From Flavobacterium seoulense (lineage in GTDB: Bacteria > Bacteroidota > Bacteroidia > Flavobacteriales > Flavobacteriaceae), in assembly GCF_000695795.1 (NCBI RefSeq), contig NZ_JNCA01000006.1, positions 186,001-250,000 on the forward strand: 64,000 nt of DNA. Direction: 5' to 3'. Made by a program: the position numbers and the translations under genes. This document shows positions 50,990 through 61,148 of this stretch, piece by piece (positions within the stretch are counted from its first letter, which is position 1; every line of letters begins with the position of its first letter). The notes under the pieces are model-generated. The model was not told the origin of the DNA. It saw nothing but the letters and a program-made list of their open reading frames with translations, and made no database searches.

Positions 50990-52132
50990 ATGAAAATTCA
51001 GCAAGTATTGTTTGTAGGCGCTACTACTGTCGATCCTATAATTGTTACAGAAGGTTTTGAAAATAACCAAGCAAATTTAGTTTTAGCTTTTGCTGAGCGT
51101 ACTACTCTTGAGGAATCTTCATATTATTCCATTATTAAAAATCAGTATCCTAATGCTGTTGTGGTAATTTGTTCAACTGCGGGACAAATTTCGAATACTA
51201 CTTTAGTCGAAGATAAAAATGTAGTTGTGACGGCTTTAGAATTCGAAAAAACGAATTTAAAAGCAATTGAAGTTGATATTTTAGAAGATGATATTATCGT
51301 TTTAGGACAAAAGATAAAGCAGAATTTGTTTGCAGATGATTTAAAATCAATTTTGATTTTATCCGAAGGCAGTTTTGTAAACGGAACCGAATTAATTAAC
51401 GAATTAATCAGGCAAACTAATGCTCAGATTCCTATTTTTGGCGGATTAGCAGGCGACGAATTCAATTTCGAAAAAACAATTGTAGGCTTAAACTCCGAAC
51501 CTAAACAAGGTAAAATTGGTGCTATTGGTTTTTACGGAAATAACATTCATTTCGGTTTTGGTTCTAAAGGTGGCTGGACTGATTTTGGTCCTGAAAGAGA
51601 AGTTACTTCGTCAGATAAAAATGTTTTATATAAAATTGGCGATAAATTAGCTTTAGATTTATACAAAGAATATTTAGGTAAATATGCTGACGAATTACCA
51701 GGATCTTCGTTATATTTTCCTCTTTCGATGAAAGAAACTGCCGATGCTAAACCAGTGGTTCGCACAATATTAGCAATTGACGAAGAAAAAAAGTCGATGA
51801 CTTTTGCCGGAAATATTCCCGAAGGTTCTTTTGTTAGATTCATGAAAGGAAATCTGGATAAACTTATCGAAGCCTCTTATGATGCTGCTTCGAAAATTGC
51901 AATTCGGGAATCTAATAATCCGCAATTTGCTTTAATGGTAAGTTGTGTTGGGCGAAAAATTGTGTTAGGAAACCGGATAGAGGAAGAGATCGAAGTTGTT
52001 AAAGATTTACTTGATAAAAATACGGTAATAGGAGGTTTTTATTCTTACGGAGAAATATCGCCCACATTAGAAAATGTGTCTTGTGAACTCCATAATCAGA
52101 CCATGACAATAACCATAATTTCAGAAGATTAA
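50990..52132 (+). CDS. FIST-domain sensor protein
   Basis: The protein has 380 residues. The N-terminal FIST part (about 25-225) shows ANLVLAFAERTTLEESSYYSIIKNQYP, VVICSTAGQISNTTL and QIPIFGGLAGDEFNFEKT. The C-terminal FIST_C part (about 225-365) has FPLSMKE, ALMVSCVGRKIVLGNRIEEEIEVV and VIGGFYSYGEISP. FIST domains are predicted small-ligand sensors tied to signalling enzymes. It has no signal or membrane helix. The hybrid kinase gene starts 2 bp after its stop, so both act together. Confidence 0.9.
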   Translation: MKIQQVLFVGATTVDPIIVTEGFENNQANLVLAFAERTTLEESSYYSIIKNQYPNAVVVICSTAGQISNTTLVEDKNVVVTALEFEKTNLKAIEVDILEDDIIVLGQKIKQNLFADDLKSILILSEGSFVNGTELINELIRQTNAQIPIFGGLAGDEFNFEKTIVGLNSEPKQGKIGAIGFYGNNIHFGFGSKGGWTDFGPEREVTSSDKNVLYKIGDKLALDLYKEYLGKYADELPGSSLYFPLSMKETADAKPVVRTILAIDEEKKSMTFAGNIPEGSFVRFMKGNLDKLIEASYDAASKIAIRESNNPQFALMVSCVGRKIVLGNRIEEEIEVVKDLLDKNTVIGGFYSYGEISPTLENVSCELHNQTMTITIISED

Positions 52133-52134
52133 TT

Positions 52135-53661
52135 ATGTATACTTCTCACTTAAACAGAAACCTTAAGAGGCAAATAACTAAGTTTTTATCTGATGAAATT
52201 ATTGAAAATAATAGTCAGTTAAAGGATTTTATTAATGCGGTTAATCAAACTTATCTTAATTACGAAAAAGATGCTGAATTATTTGAGCAGTCTGCAAAAC
52301 TCAATGATAAGGAGTTTATGGAGATTAATAATAAGGTTAAAAAAGAATTAGCTCAGAAAGAACTGTATCAAAAACAGATTATTGATTCGATTTATACCTT
52401 GAGTGGTGTCGATATTCAATTGGTTAGTGAAAAAGATATTTTGGGACTAATTGATTTATTGAATGAAGAAATTCGGTTTAAAAAAATATATCAGGACCAA
52501 CTTTTATTAGCAAAAGCTGCTGCCGAAAAGGCTAACGAAGCCAAATCAGATTTTTTATCTATAATGAGCCATGAAATAAGGACACCTCTCAATGCGATTA
52601 TCGGACTTATTTACATTATGGAAAAAGAAGGGACGATAGAGAGTTTTCGTGAAAATATTGATGTATTAAAGTATTCTTCTAATAATTTATTTCTGCTAAT
52701 TAATAATATTCTGGATTTCAGTAAAATTGAAGCCGGGAAAATTACGATTGAAAAAATAGCTTTTAATTTCAAGGATTTTATCAATCAAATAGGTAAATCA
52801 TCTGAACTGAAAGCTTCTGAAAATTTGAACAAAATTGAAGTTCAATTTGATGATAATTTTGTTCCAAATATCATTAGTGATCCCTTGCGATTGAGCCAGA
52901 TTATGAATAATTTGGTTTCAAATGCCACAAAGTTTACAAAAAACGGAATTATTAAAATTCAGGTTGATCAAATTTCAGTAGTTGATGGAATTTCAACTTT
53001 TAAAATTCAGGTTCAGGATAGCGGAATTGGGATTGATATTACTAAATTCAATTTGATTTTCGAAAAATTTGCTCAGGCTGAAACTAAAACTTCCAGAGAA
53101 TTTGGCGGAACAGGTTTAGGATTAGTTATCACTAAAAAACTGCTTCAATTACTGGGATCAGACATTCATTTAGAAAGCGAAATAGGAAAAGGATCTAATT
53201 TTAGTTTCATTTTACAGGTACCAATTGATAATAAAACACAAAATATGAATAACGGAATTTACGATAATGATTACGAAGTCAAAAATATGAAAGGATTAAA
53301 ATTGCTTTTGGTTGAAGATAATGTAATCAACGTTAAAATAGCTTCTAAAATTATTAATCAATGGGAAGTGGATATAGATGTTGCTGAGAATGGTCAGGTT
53401 GCTATCGAAAAGTTTAATTCCAATCCATATGATATTATATTGATGGATTTATCAATGCCAATAATGGATGGTTATGAAGCCACAAAAATTATAAGAGAAA
53501 AAAATACTTCGATTCCTATTGTAGCTTTAACAGCAGCAGCATCAGACGATTTCTTAGACGGAAGAAAAGATGTTGGTTTTAATGAATATATCGTTAAACC
53601 GTTTAATCCTAGAGAATTAAATATGAGGCTTTTTGAATATTTTAAAGTTTTGGAAAGTTAG
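52135..53661 (+). CDS. Hybrid histidine kinase with receiver domain, partner of FIST protein
   Basis: The protein has 508 residues and no membrane helix. A coiled-coil N-terminal part (about 1-130) precedes HisKA with His146 in SIMSHEIRTPLNAI, HATPase_c (about 255-365) with NNLVSNATKFT, DSGIGID and FGGTGLGL, then a receiver (about 384-505) with Asp438 in ILMDLSMP and Lys in YIVKPF. It is cytosolic and probably gets its signal from the FIST protein encoded 2 bp upstream. No separate response regulator is adjacent. Confidence 0.93.
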   Translation: MYTSHLNRNLKRQITKFLSDEIIENNSQLKDFINAVNQTYLNYEKDAELFEQSAKLNDKEFMEINNKVKKELAQKELYQKQIIDSIYTLSGVDIQLVSEKDILGLIDLLNEEIRFKKIYQDQLLLAKAAAEKANEAKSDFLSIMSHEIRTPLNAIIGLIYIMEKEGTIESFRENIDVLKYSSNNLFLLINNILDFSKIEAGKITIEKIAFNFKDFINQIGKSSELKASENLNKIEVQFDDNFVPNIISDPLRLSQIMNNLVSNATKFTKNGIIKIQVDQISVVDGISTFKIQVQDSGIGIDITKFNLIFEKFAQAETKTSREFGGTGLGLVITKKLLQLLGSDIHLESEIGKGSNFSFILQVPIDNKTQNMNNGIYDNDYEVKNMKGLKLLLVEDNVINVKIASKIINQWEVDIDVAENGQVAIEKFNSNPYDIILMDLSMPIMDGYEATKIIREKNTSIPIVALTAAASDDFLDGRKDVGFNEYIVKPFNPRELNMRLFEYFKVLES

Positions 53662-53777
53662 AAAAATTACTTTTTTAGTAGCAGAATATGGAAATATGAT
53701 AACTTTTTGAAAAAATATCGAAATATAAAATTTAAGCTTGTTACTTAAATTTGAAAGTATAACTAAATTTTAAATCC

Positions 53778-54695
53778 GTGGAAGCTCAAAATACATTTTT
53801 AAAATATTGGAATCTTCTAAAAGATACTTTTACCGAATTCAATGACGATAATGCCATTAAATTAAGTGCGTCGTTATCCTATTATACCATTTTTGCATTG
53901 CCGCCTTTGTTGATTATCATTATTACAATATGCGGTGTTTTTTTTGGCGAAGAAGCCGTAAGCGGAGAATTGTACGGACAAATTAACAGATTAGTTGGTA
54001 ATGAAGCGGCTATTCAAATTCAAGGTGCTATAAAAAACGTTCAATTGTCTGATAGTAATGTGTTTGTTACTGTTTTTGGGGTTGTTATGTTACTTATTGG
54101 AGCATCAGGGGTTTTTGTCGAAATTCAAAGTTCAATCAATTTTATTTGGGGATTGAAAGCAAAACCGAATAAAGGTTTGAAAAAATTCATTCAAAACAGG
54201 ATTATGTCATTTTCTATGATTGTTTCGGTGGGTTTTTTAATGTTGGTCAGTTTGATGATGAACGCTACTTTAGATGTTTTAAATGCTAGGCTTAAATACT
54301 ATTTTCCTGAAAGTACAGTCTATCTTTTTTATGCTATCAACTTGTTGATTGTTTTTGCGAGTATTACATTGCTTTTTGCCATTATTTTTAGAACACTTCC
54401 TGACGGAGTTATTAAATGGAAAGACGCTTTTATAGGTGCTTCTTGTACAGCGGTTCTTTTTATGATAGGTAAATTTGGAATTGGATTTTATTTAGGAAAC
54501 TCAACAGTAGCCAGTGTTTACGGTGCAGCAGGATCTGTTATTGTGATTTTAGTCTGGGTCTATTATTCGGCAATTATTTTATATTTTGGAGCTGAATTTA
54601 CAAAAATGTATGCCAAATCTTATGGCGGAGAAATTGCTCCTAATGATTATTCGGTTAGGATAAAAAAAGAAATTTTTGAAGTAAAAGAAGAATAA
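53778..54695 (+). CDS. YihY/virulence factor BrkB family membrane protein
   Basis: The protein has 305 residues and begins with GTG (53778). About six membrane helices follow, with the family pattern DDNAIKLSASLSYYTIFALPPLLIIII, FGVVMLLIGASGVFVEIQSSINFIWG, and GAAGSVIVILVWVYYSAIILYFGAEFTKMYA at the C-terminus. The family was once misnamed ribonuclease BN; its function is uncertain. The NADPH-dependent FMN reductase gene follows in 16 bp. Confidence 0.9.
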   Translation: MEAQNTFLKYWNLLKDTFTEFNDDNAIKLSASLSYYTIFALPPLLIIIITICGVFFGEEAVSGELYGQINRLVGNEAAIQIQGAIKNVQLSDSNVFVTVFGVVMLLIGASGVFVEIQSSINFIWGLKAKPNKGLKKFIQNRIMSFSMIVSVGFLMLVSLMMNATLDVLNARLKYYFPESTVYLFYAINLLIVFASITLLFAIIFRTLPDGVIKWKDAFIGASCTAVLFMIGKFGIGFYLGNSTVASVYGAAGSVIVILVWVYYSAIILYFGAEFTKMYAKSYGGEIAPNDYSVRIKKEIFEVKEE

Positions 54696-54711
54696 AATAA
54701 CAACTGATTTT

Positions 54712-55239
54712 ATGAAAATAATCACCTTTGGCGCAAGCCCTAGTAAAAAATCGATAAATAAAAAATTAGCCATTTATGCTAGTAGTTTATTCGAAAATGC
54801 TGAAGTAGAAATATTGGATTTAAATGATTATCAAATGCCTTTATTTACCGTTGATATTGAGGCAGAAATAGGTCAGCATGAGTTGGCGAAAGCTTTTTTA
54901 TCTAAAATTGAATCAGCTGATTTATTAGTGATTTCATTAGCGGAAAATAACGGAAATTTTTCGGCTGCTTTTAAAAATATCTTCGATTGGTGTTCCCGAA
55001 TCACACCAAAAGTTTTTCAGGGAAAGCCAATGTTACTAATGGCAACTTCGCCAGGAGCCAGAGGAGGAGCATCTGTACTGGAAATTGCTAAAAATGCTTT
55101 TCCACGTTATGGCGCCGATATTAAAGCTACTTTTTCTTTACCAAGTTTTAATGAAAATTTTGATATTGAAAAAGGCAGAATTTCAAATACGGAATTGGAT
55201 TACCAATTAAAAGAATTGATTAATAATATTGAACTTTAG
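54712..55239 (+). CDS. NADPH-dependent FMN reductase family protein
   Basis: The protein has 175 residues. MKIITFGASPSKKSINKKLAIYA shows the phosphate-binding start of the flavodoxin-like fold (SxxSxN/K), YQMPLFTVDIEAE the usual second loop, and AENNGNFSAAFKNIFDW and TSPGARGGASVLE the flavin-contact loops. It reduces FMN, quinones or nitro/azo compounds using NADPH in the cytosol. The substrate is not predicted. Confidence 0.88.
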   Translation: MKIITFGASPSKKSINKKLAIYASSLFENAEVEILDLNDYQMPLFTVDIEAEIGQHELAKAFLSKIESADLLVISLAENNGNFSAAFKNIFDWCSRITPKVFQGKPMLLMATSPGARGGASVLEIAKNAFPRYGADIKATFSLPSFNENFDIEKGRISNTELDYQLKELINNIEL

Positions 55240-55362
55240 CATCAAGAAGTATTGATTTTATTCTAAAATTTCTTTGTCAATATCATTTTTGATAACTTTG
55301 GTCGTAAGCCCTTTTAAAATAGGGCCAGATATGCTATATTAGCAAAAAATCCACAAAATTTA

Positions 55363-57225
55363 ATGTCAGATCAAAGTAAATATACCGAAGATAATATTCG
55401 GTCACTCGACTGGAAAGAGCATATTCGTATGCGTCCGGGTATGTATATTGGAAAATTAGGGGATGGTTCTTCACCTGATGACGGTATCTATATTTTATTA
55501 AAAGAGGTTATTGATAACTGTATCGATGAATTTGTCATGGGTACAGGAAAAACTATCGAGGTAACTATCAGAGACAAAACAGTTTCTGTTCGTGATTACG
55601 GACGTGGAATTCCTCTGGGAAAAGTGGTTGATGTTGTTTCCAAAATGAATACCGGAGGGAAATATGATTCCTTAGCTTTTAAAAAATCAGTTGGATTAAA
55701 TGGTGTTGGTACCAAAGCAGTAAATGCTTTATCAACTCATTTTCGTGTAGAATCAGTACGAGAAGAAAAACAAAAAGCAGCTGAGTTTTCGGCCGGAAAT
55801 TTAGTTCTGGAAGAAGATATTATAGAAACTACCAAACGTAAGGGAACCAAAGTTACATTTACTCCGGACGAAGCAATTTTTAAAAACTACAAATTTCGTA
55901 ATGAGTATGTAGTAAAAATGCTTAAAAATTATTGCTACCTTAATACCGGTTTAACTATAATTTACAACGGCGAAAAATATTTTTCTGAGTACGGATTACG
56001 CGATTTATTAGACGAGAATATTGCCGAAGAAGACAAAGTATATAATATTATTCATTTAAGAGGTGATGATATCGAAATTGCGATGACTCATAGTAAATCG
56101 CAATATAGTGAAGAATACCATTCGTTTGTAAACGGACAAAATACCACTCAGGGAGGAACTCATTTAGTTGCTTTTAGAGAGGCAATTGTAAAAACAATTC
56201 GTGAATTTTATAATAAAGGTTTTGAACCTTCAGATATTCGAAAATCCATTGTTGGTGCGGTAAGTATCAAGGTAATGGAACCCGTTTTTGAATCGCAAAC
56301 CAAAACTAAATTAGGTTCTACAGAAATTGGATCAGAACCCGGAATGCCTTCAGTTCGAACATTTGTCAATGATTTTGTCAAAAATAATTTAGATAATTAT
56401 TTACACAAAAATCCAGAAACTGCTGATTTACTGCTACGCAAAATTCTTCAGGCTGAAAGAGAACGTAAGGAACTTTCAGGTATTCGAAAATTAGCCAAAG
56501 ACAGAGCTAAAAAAGCCAGTTTACACAATAAAAAACTGCGTGATTGCCGTGTGCATTTACCCGATGTGAAAAATCCAAGATATTTAGAAAGTACGCTTTT
56601 TATTACCGAGGGAGATTCAGCTTCCGGATCAATTACGAAATCGCGTGATGTAAATACACAAGCAGTTTTTAGTTTGCGTGGAAAACCGTTGAATTCTTAC
56701 GGAATGAGCAAGAAAATTGTTTATGAAAATGAAGAATTCAATTTATTACAAGCGGCTTTGGATATCGAAGATGATATGGAAAATCTGCGTTACAACAACA
56801 TTGTAATTGCAACCGATGCCGATGTCGACGGAATGCACATTCGATTATTGCTGATTACTTTTTTCCTGCAATTTTTCCCTGAATTAATCAAAGAAGGACA
56901 TTTATATATCTTGCAAACACCTCTTTTTAGGGTTCGAAATAAAAAAGAAACCATTTATTGCTATTCTGAAGAAGAACGAAAAGCAGCCATAGAAAAATTA
57001 AAACCAAAACCAGAAATCACGCGATTCAAGGGATTAGGAGAGATTTCGCCAAATGAGTTTCAGTTTTTTATTGGAGAAGATATTCGATTAGATCCGGTTA
57101 TGATGGATAAACATACTTCGGTAGAGCAATTATTATCTTTTTATATGGGAAAAAATACGCCTGACCGACAAGAATTTATTATCAAGAATTTGAAGGTAGA
57201 ATTGGATACAATTGAGGAAGCTTAG
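55363..57225 (+). CDS. parE: DNA topoisomerase IV subunit B (type IIA, GyrB-like)
   Basis: The protein has 620 residues. The GHKL ATPase region has [35 protein letters not shown] and [13 protein letters not shown]. The TOPRIM domain has TEGDSASGS and [15 protein letters not shown]. Length is shorter than GyrB and typical of ParE. It hydrolyses ATP and directs strand passage in chromosome decatenation. The subunit A gene follows after an inserted DUF1016 gene, so the pair is split but still on one strand. Confidence 0.95.
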   Translation: MSDQSKYTEDNIRSLDWKEHIRMRPGMYIGKLGDGSSPDDGIYILLKEVIDNCIDEFVMGTGKTIEVTIRDKTVSVRDYGRGIPLGKVVDVVSKMNTGGKYDSLAFKKSVGLNGVGTKAVNALSTHFRVESVREEKQKAAEFSAGNLVLEEDIIETTKRKGTKVTFTPDEAIFKNYKFRNEYVVKMLKNYCYLNTGLTIIYNGEKYFSEYGLRDLLDENIAEEDKVYNIIHLRGDDIEIAMTHSKSQYSEEYHSFVNGQNTTQGGTHLVAFREAIVKTIREFYNKGFEPSDIRKSIVGAVSIKVMEPVFESQTKTKLGSTEIGSEPGMPSVRTFVNDFVKNNLDNYLHKNPETADLLLRKILQAERERKELSGIRKLAKDRAKKASLHNKKLRDCRVHLPDVKNPRYLESTLFITEGDSASGSITKSRDVNTQAVFSLRGKPLNSYGMSKKIVYENEEFNLLQAALDIEDDMENLRYNNIVIATDADVDGMHIRLLLITFFLQFFPELIKEGHLYILQTPLFRVRNKKETIYCYSEEERKAAIEKLKPKPEITRFKGLGEISPNEFQFFIGEDIRLDPVMMDKHTSVEQLLSFYMGKNTPDRQEFIIKNLKVELDTIEEA

Positions 57226-57246
57226 TGAAAGAAAAATACATAAAAA

Positions 57247-58344
57247 TTGTCAAAAGATCTTCAAAATAAAATTTTATTCCAGCAAGTAGTTGAGCTATTG
57301 CAAAATGCCCGACAACAGGTTTTACGTGCGGTAAATTCAACGATGGTTTACACCTATTTTGAAATTGGAAGAATGATTGTTGAAGAAGAGCAAAACGGAA
57401 AAGACCGCGCCGAATACGGAAAACAAATTCTAAAAGGGCTTTCAGAACAATTGACTAAGGAGTTTGGGAAAGGGTTTTCGGTTGCTGTTTTAGAGAGAAT
57501 TAGGAAGTTTTATTTGATTTATTCAAAATCCGCAACACTGTTGCGGATTTTAGAAATTAAGAATTCTGCAACAGTGATGCGGAATTCTCAAATTGACAAA
57601 ACCCAGTCACTGACTGATGAATTTGAACTTCAAAAAACGCAGTCACTGATTTCGTTTTTCAAATTAACATGGTCGCACTATTCTTTTCTAATGCGAATTG
57701 ACGATGAAAAAGAAAGACGTTTTTACGAAATAGAATCAGAAAAATACAATTGGAGTGTTCGTGAACTAAAACGGCAATATGATTCGGCACTTTATACAAG
57801 ATTGGCTTTAAGCCGGGACAAGGAAGGTATTTTGAAACTTTCGGAAGAAGGTCAGATTATAGAGAAGCCAAAAGATATTATCAAAGATCCTTATATTTTA
57901 GAATTTCTTGGATTGCCTGAATTACATCAATATTCGGAAACTGAATTAGAAGCCGAAATTATTAATAAGCTAGAACATTTTCTTTTAGAATTAGGTCACG
58001 GATTTACGTTTGTTGCTCGTCAGGAGAGAATCACTTTCGACGATAAACATTTTAGAATAGACTTGGTTTTCTATAATCGAATTTTAAAAAGTTTTGTTTT
58101 AATAGATTTAAAAATTGGAGAGTTAAAACATCAGGATTTAGGACAGATGCAAATGTATGTCAATTACTATGATAGAGAAATGCGTTTGGAAGATGAAAAC
58201 AAAACCATTGGAATTGTACTTTGTCAAAATAAAAGTGATTTAGTTGTAGAATACACTTTACCGGAAAACAATGAGCAAATTTTTGCCAGTAAATACAAAA
58301 CAGTACTTCCTAGTAAGGAAGATTTGATAAAATTAATTTCGTAA
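57247..58344 (+). CDS. DUF1016 (YhcG-like) PDDEXK nuclease-domain protein
   Basis: The protein has 365 residues from a TTG start; MSKDLQNKILFQQVVELLQ is the usual family opening and no upstream ATG serves better. The N-terminal helical domain (about 10-165) has VYTYFEIGRMIVEEEQNG, and the C-terminal nuclease domain has Asp272 in RIDLVFYN and Asp287-x-Lys289 in VLIDLKIGE, a PDDEXK core, followed by QMQMYVNYYDRE. The middle (about residues 93-135) is low in complexity, with repeated SATLLR/SATVMR and TQSL units encoded by palindromic DNA. It is 21 bp from parE and 9 bp from parC. The function is unknown; it may be DNA-repair or defence linked. Confidence 0.87.
   Translation: MSKDLQNKILFQQVVELLQNARQQVLRAVNSTMVYTYFEIGRMIVEEEQNGKDRAEYGKQILKGLSEQLTKEFGKGFSVAVLERIRKFYLIYSKSATLLRILEIKNSATVMRNSQIDKTQSLTDEFELQKTQSLISFFKLTWSHYSFLMRIDDEKERRFYEIESEKYNWSVRELKRQYDSALYTRLALSRDKEGILKLSEEGQIIEKPKDIIKDPYILEFLGLPELHQYSETELEAEIINKLEHFLLELGHGFTFVARQERITFDDKHFRIDLVFYNRILKSFVLIDLKIGELKHQDLGQMQMYVNYYDREMRLEDENKTIGIVLCQNKSDLVVEYTLPENNEQIFASKYKTVLPSKEDLIKLIS
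57525..57588. repeat. Two tandem palindromes within the DUF1016 coding region
   Basis: AAAATCCGCAAC pairs perfectly with GTTGCGGATTTT around ACT (57525-57551). About ten bases later GAATTCTGCA pairs with TGCGGAATTC (57562-57588) with one mismatch. Both share the core CYGCAACASTGWTGCGGA and encode SAT-containing repeats. Confidence 0.7.
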
Positions 58345-58353
58345 TTTGAATAA

Positions 58354-61092
58354 ATGAAAGACGAAGAAGACGATAACATCATTCCAAACAACGAAGAAAA
58401 TAATTCTGAGGAACAATCTATTGATGAAAATCAGGATGCTGATGAAGCTGACGAATCGATTGAAATAGTAGATGTAAAGCATTTTGAAGGAGAACATTTC
58501 TACGATAATGAAGAAGAAGGAGATGGTAGCGAAACGATTACCAAGGTTACAGGAATGTACAAAGACTGGTTTCTGGATTATGCTTCTTATGTTATTTTAG
58601 AACGTGCAGTTCCTGCTATCGAGGACGGATTTAAACCCGTTCAACGCCGAATTATGCACTCTTTGAAAGAGTTAGATGACGGACGTTATAATAAAGTTGC
58701 CAATGTTGTAGGGCATACCATGCAGTATCATCCGCACGGTGATGCGAGTATTGGTGATGCGATGGTGCAAATAGGGCAAAAAGATTTATTGATTGATTGT
58801 CAGGGAAACTGGGGAAATATTTTAACTGGTGACGGAGCTGCAGCTTCCCGTTATATCGAGGCACGTTTGTCAAAATTTGCCTTGGAAGTTTTGTATTCTC
58901 CAAAAATTACCGATTGGGGAGTTTCGTATGATGGTCGTCGTGCGGAGCCAAATAATCTTCCCGTTAAGTTTCCGTTGCTTTTAGCACAAGGAGCAGAAGG
59001 TATTGCTGTGGGACTTTCGACTAAAGTATTACCTCATAATTTCAATGAATTAATAGATGCTTCGATTAAGATTTTAAAAGGAAAATCGTTTACGCTGTAT
59101 CCTGATTTTATGACTGCCGGTATCGCTGACGTTTCTAATTACAATGACGGACTGCGTGGCGGACGTGTACGTGTGCGTGCTAAAATTGCCCAAATTGATA
59201 AAAATACTTTGGCGATTACCCAAATTCCGTTTTCGACAAATACCGGAACTTTGATTGATAGTATTTTGAAAGCCAATGATAAAGGGAAAATCAAAATCAA
59301 GAAAATTGAAGACAACACCGCTGCCGATGTTGAGATTTTAATTCACCTTTATCCCGGAGTTTCTCCTGATAAAACTATCGATGCGCTGTTTGCTTTTACA
59401 GCTTGCGAAACTTCGGTGGCGCCTTTAGGCTGTGTGATTGAAGATAACAAACCATTGTTTATTGGTGTTTCTGAAATGTTGAAAATTTCGACTCATAGAA
59501 CAGTCGATTTGTTAAGACAGGAATTAGAAATTCAATTAGAGGAATTAAAAAATAAATGGCATTTTTCTACTTTAGAAAAAATCTTCATCAGGGAAGAAAT
59601 GTACATTGATTTCAAATTGTATCATGATAAAGAATCTTTATTCAAATACATGTACGATCGTTTTGAGCCTTTCAAAAAATCATTCGTAAGAGAAATTACA
59701 GATGAAGATTTACAGCGACTGACTCAAATTCCTATGATTCGAATTACTCGTTTTGATTCTGATAAAGCCGATGATTTCATCGCTAAATTAGAAGATGAAA
59801 TGAAGGAAGTAGAATATAATTTAGAACATATCACTGATTTTGCAATTGCTTATTTTACCAAATTAAAAGAGAAATACGGTAAAGGACGTGAACGCCAAAC
59901 AGAATTACGCATTTTCGATGATATCGAAGCCACAAAAGTAGTGTTGCGAAATACCAAATTGTATGTTGACCGGGCAGAAGGTTTTGTAGGAACGAGTTTG
60001 AAAAAAGACGAATATGTTACAGATTGTTCAGATATTGATGATGTAATTGTCTTTCTGAGAGACGGAAGCATGATGGTAACTAAGGTGGATGCCAAAACCT
60101 TTGTAGGGAAAGATATTATTCATGTTGCTATTTTTGATAAAAGTGATAAACGAACGATTTATAATGTAGTGTATCGAGATGGAAAATCAGGGCCATCGTA
60201 TATCAAGCGATTTAATGTTTCGGGAGTAACCAGAGACAAATTATATGATTTAACGAATGGAACGAAAGGCTCTCAGATTCTTTATTTTACTCATAATCCT
60301 AATGGAGAAGCTGAGGTTATTACAGTTCTTTTGCGTCAGGTAGGAACGATTAAAAAATTAAAATATGATATCGATTTTGCTGCTTTAGCTATAAAAGGAA
60401 GAGCTTCGAAAGGAAATTTGGCAAGTAAATATCCTATCAAGAAAATTGAAATTAAAGAGAAAGGAATTTCGACTTTGTTGCCAAGGAAAATTTGGTATGA
60501 TGATACAGTACAACGTTTAAATGTTGATGCCAGAGGAGAATTATTAGGCGAATTCAGACCCAATGATAAAATTTTAATTATTCAGCAATCAGGGAAATTA
60601 AAAGTGGTAATTCCTGAATTGACGACTCATTTTGAGGAAGATATGATTGTGCTGGAAAAATGGATTCCTAAAAAACCTATTTCGGCTATTTATTATGATG
60701 GCGAAAAAGAGCGTTATTATTTAAAGCGCTTTTTGGTAGAAACTGAAAACAAGGAGGAAACTTTTATTACTGAACATGCTAATTCTCAGTTGGAAATAGT
60801 ATCGACTGATTACCGTCCGGTGGCTCAGTTGGTTTATCCAAAAGTAAAAGGAGTACAAAAGGATAGTTTGCATATTGATGTGGAAGAATTTATCGCCATA
60901 AAAGGAATTAAAGCCTTAGGAAATCAATTGACGACAGAAAAATTAAAACAAGTCAATTTATTAGATCCTTTACCTTATGAAGCTCCGGAAGAAATAATTC
61001 CGGAAGAAATAGAAGTAAAAGGCGAATTAAATGCTGATGATACCAATGTTCAACTAGACGAAGACGGTCAAATAGGCTTAGTTTTAGAATAA
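58354..61092 (+). CDS. parC: DNA topoisomerase IV subunit A (type IIA, GyrA-like)
   Basis: The protein has 912 residues. An acidic N-terminal extension (about 55 residues rich in Glu/Asp) precedes the breakage-reunion domain with YASYVILERAVP, the TMQYHPHGDASIGD winged-helix region and the catalytic Tyr167 in AASRYIEARLS. A beta-pinwheel-like C-terminus (from about 530) follows, with GRASKGNLASKYP, and an acidic tail ends the protein. It cuts and rejoins the DNA gate in decatenation with ParE. It is separated from parE only by the DUF1016 gene. Confidence 0.94.
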   Translation: MKDEEDDNIIPNNEENNSEEQSIDENQDADEADESIEIVDVKHFEGEHFYDNEEEGDGSETITKVTGMYKDWFLDYASYVILERAVPAIEDGFKPVQRRIMHSLKELDDGRYNKVANVVGHTMQYHPHGDASIGDAMVQIGQKDLLIDCQGNWGNILTGDGAAASRYIEARLSKFALEVLYSPKITDWGVSYDGRRAEPNNLPVKFPLLLAQGAEGIAVGLSTKVLPHNFNELIDASIKILKGKSFTLYPDFMTAGIADVSNYNDGLRGGRVRVRAKIAQIDKNTLAITQIPFSTNTGTLIDSILKANDKGKIKIKKIEDNTAADVEILIHLYPGVSPDKTIDALFAFTACETSVAPLGCVIEDNKPLFIGVSEMLKISTHRTVDLLRQELEIQLEELKNKWHFSTLEKIFIREEMYIDFKLYHDKESLFKYMYDRFEPFKKSFVREITDEDLQRLTQIPMIRITRFDSDKADDFIAKLEDEMKEVEYNLEHITDFAIAYFTKLKEKYGKGRERQTELRIFDDIEATKVVLRNTKLYVDRAEGFVGTSLKKDEYVTDCSDIDDVIVFLRDGSMMVTKVDAKTFVGKDIIHVAIFDKSDKRTIYNVVYRDGKSGPSYIKRFNVSGVTRDKLYDLTNGTKGSQILYFTHNPNGEAEVITVLLRQVGTIKKLKYDIDFAALAIKGRASKGNLASKYPIKKIEIKEKGISTLLPRKIWYDDTVQRLNVDARGELLGEFRPNDKILIIQQSGKLKVVIPELTTHFEEDMIVLEKWIPKKPISAIYYDGEKERYYLKRFLVETENKEETFITEHANSQLEIVSTDYRPVAQLVYPKVKGVQKDSLHIDVEEFIAIKGIKALGNQLTTEKLKQVNLLDPLPYEAPEEIIPEEIEVKGELNADDTNVQLDEDGQIGLVLE

Positions 61093-61110
61093 AAAACTTC
61101 GAAAAAGAAC

Positions 61111-61148
61111 ATGCCCCAAAGAGTTGATATTTTTTGGGGCATTTTTTT
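61111..61148. terminator. Terminator after parC
   Basis: ATGCCCCAAA and TTTGGGGCAT arms with a T-rich loop, then a T run. It separates the rightward parC from the leftward exonuclease gene. Confidence 0.88.
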
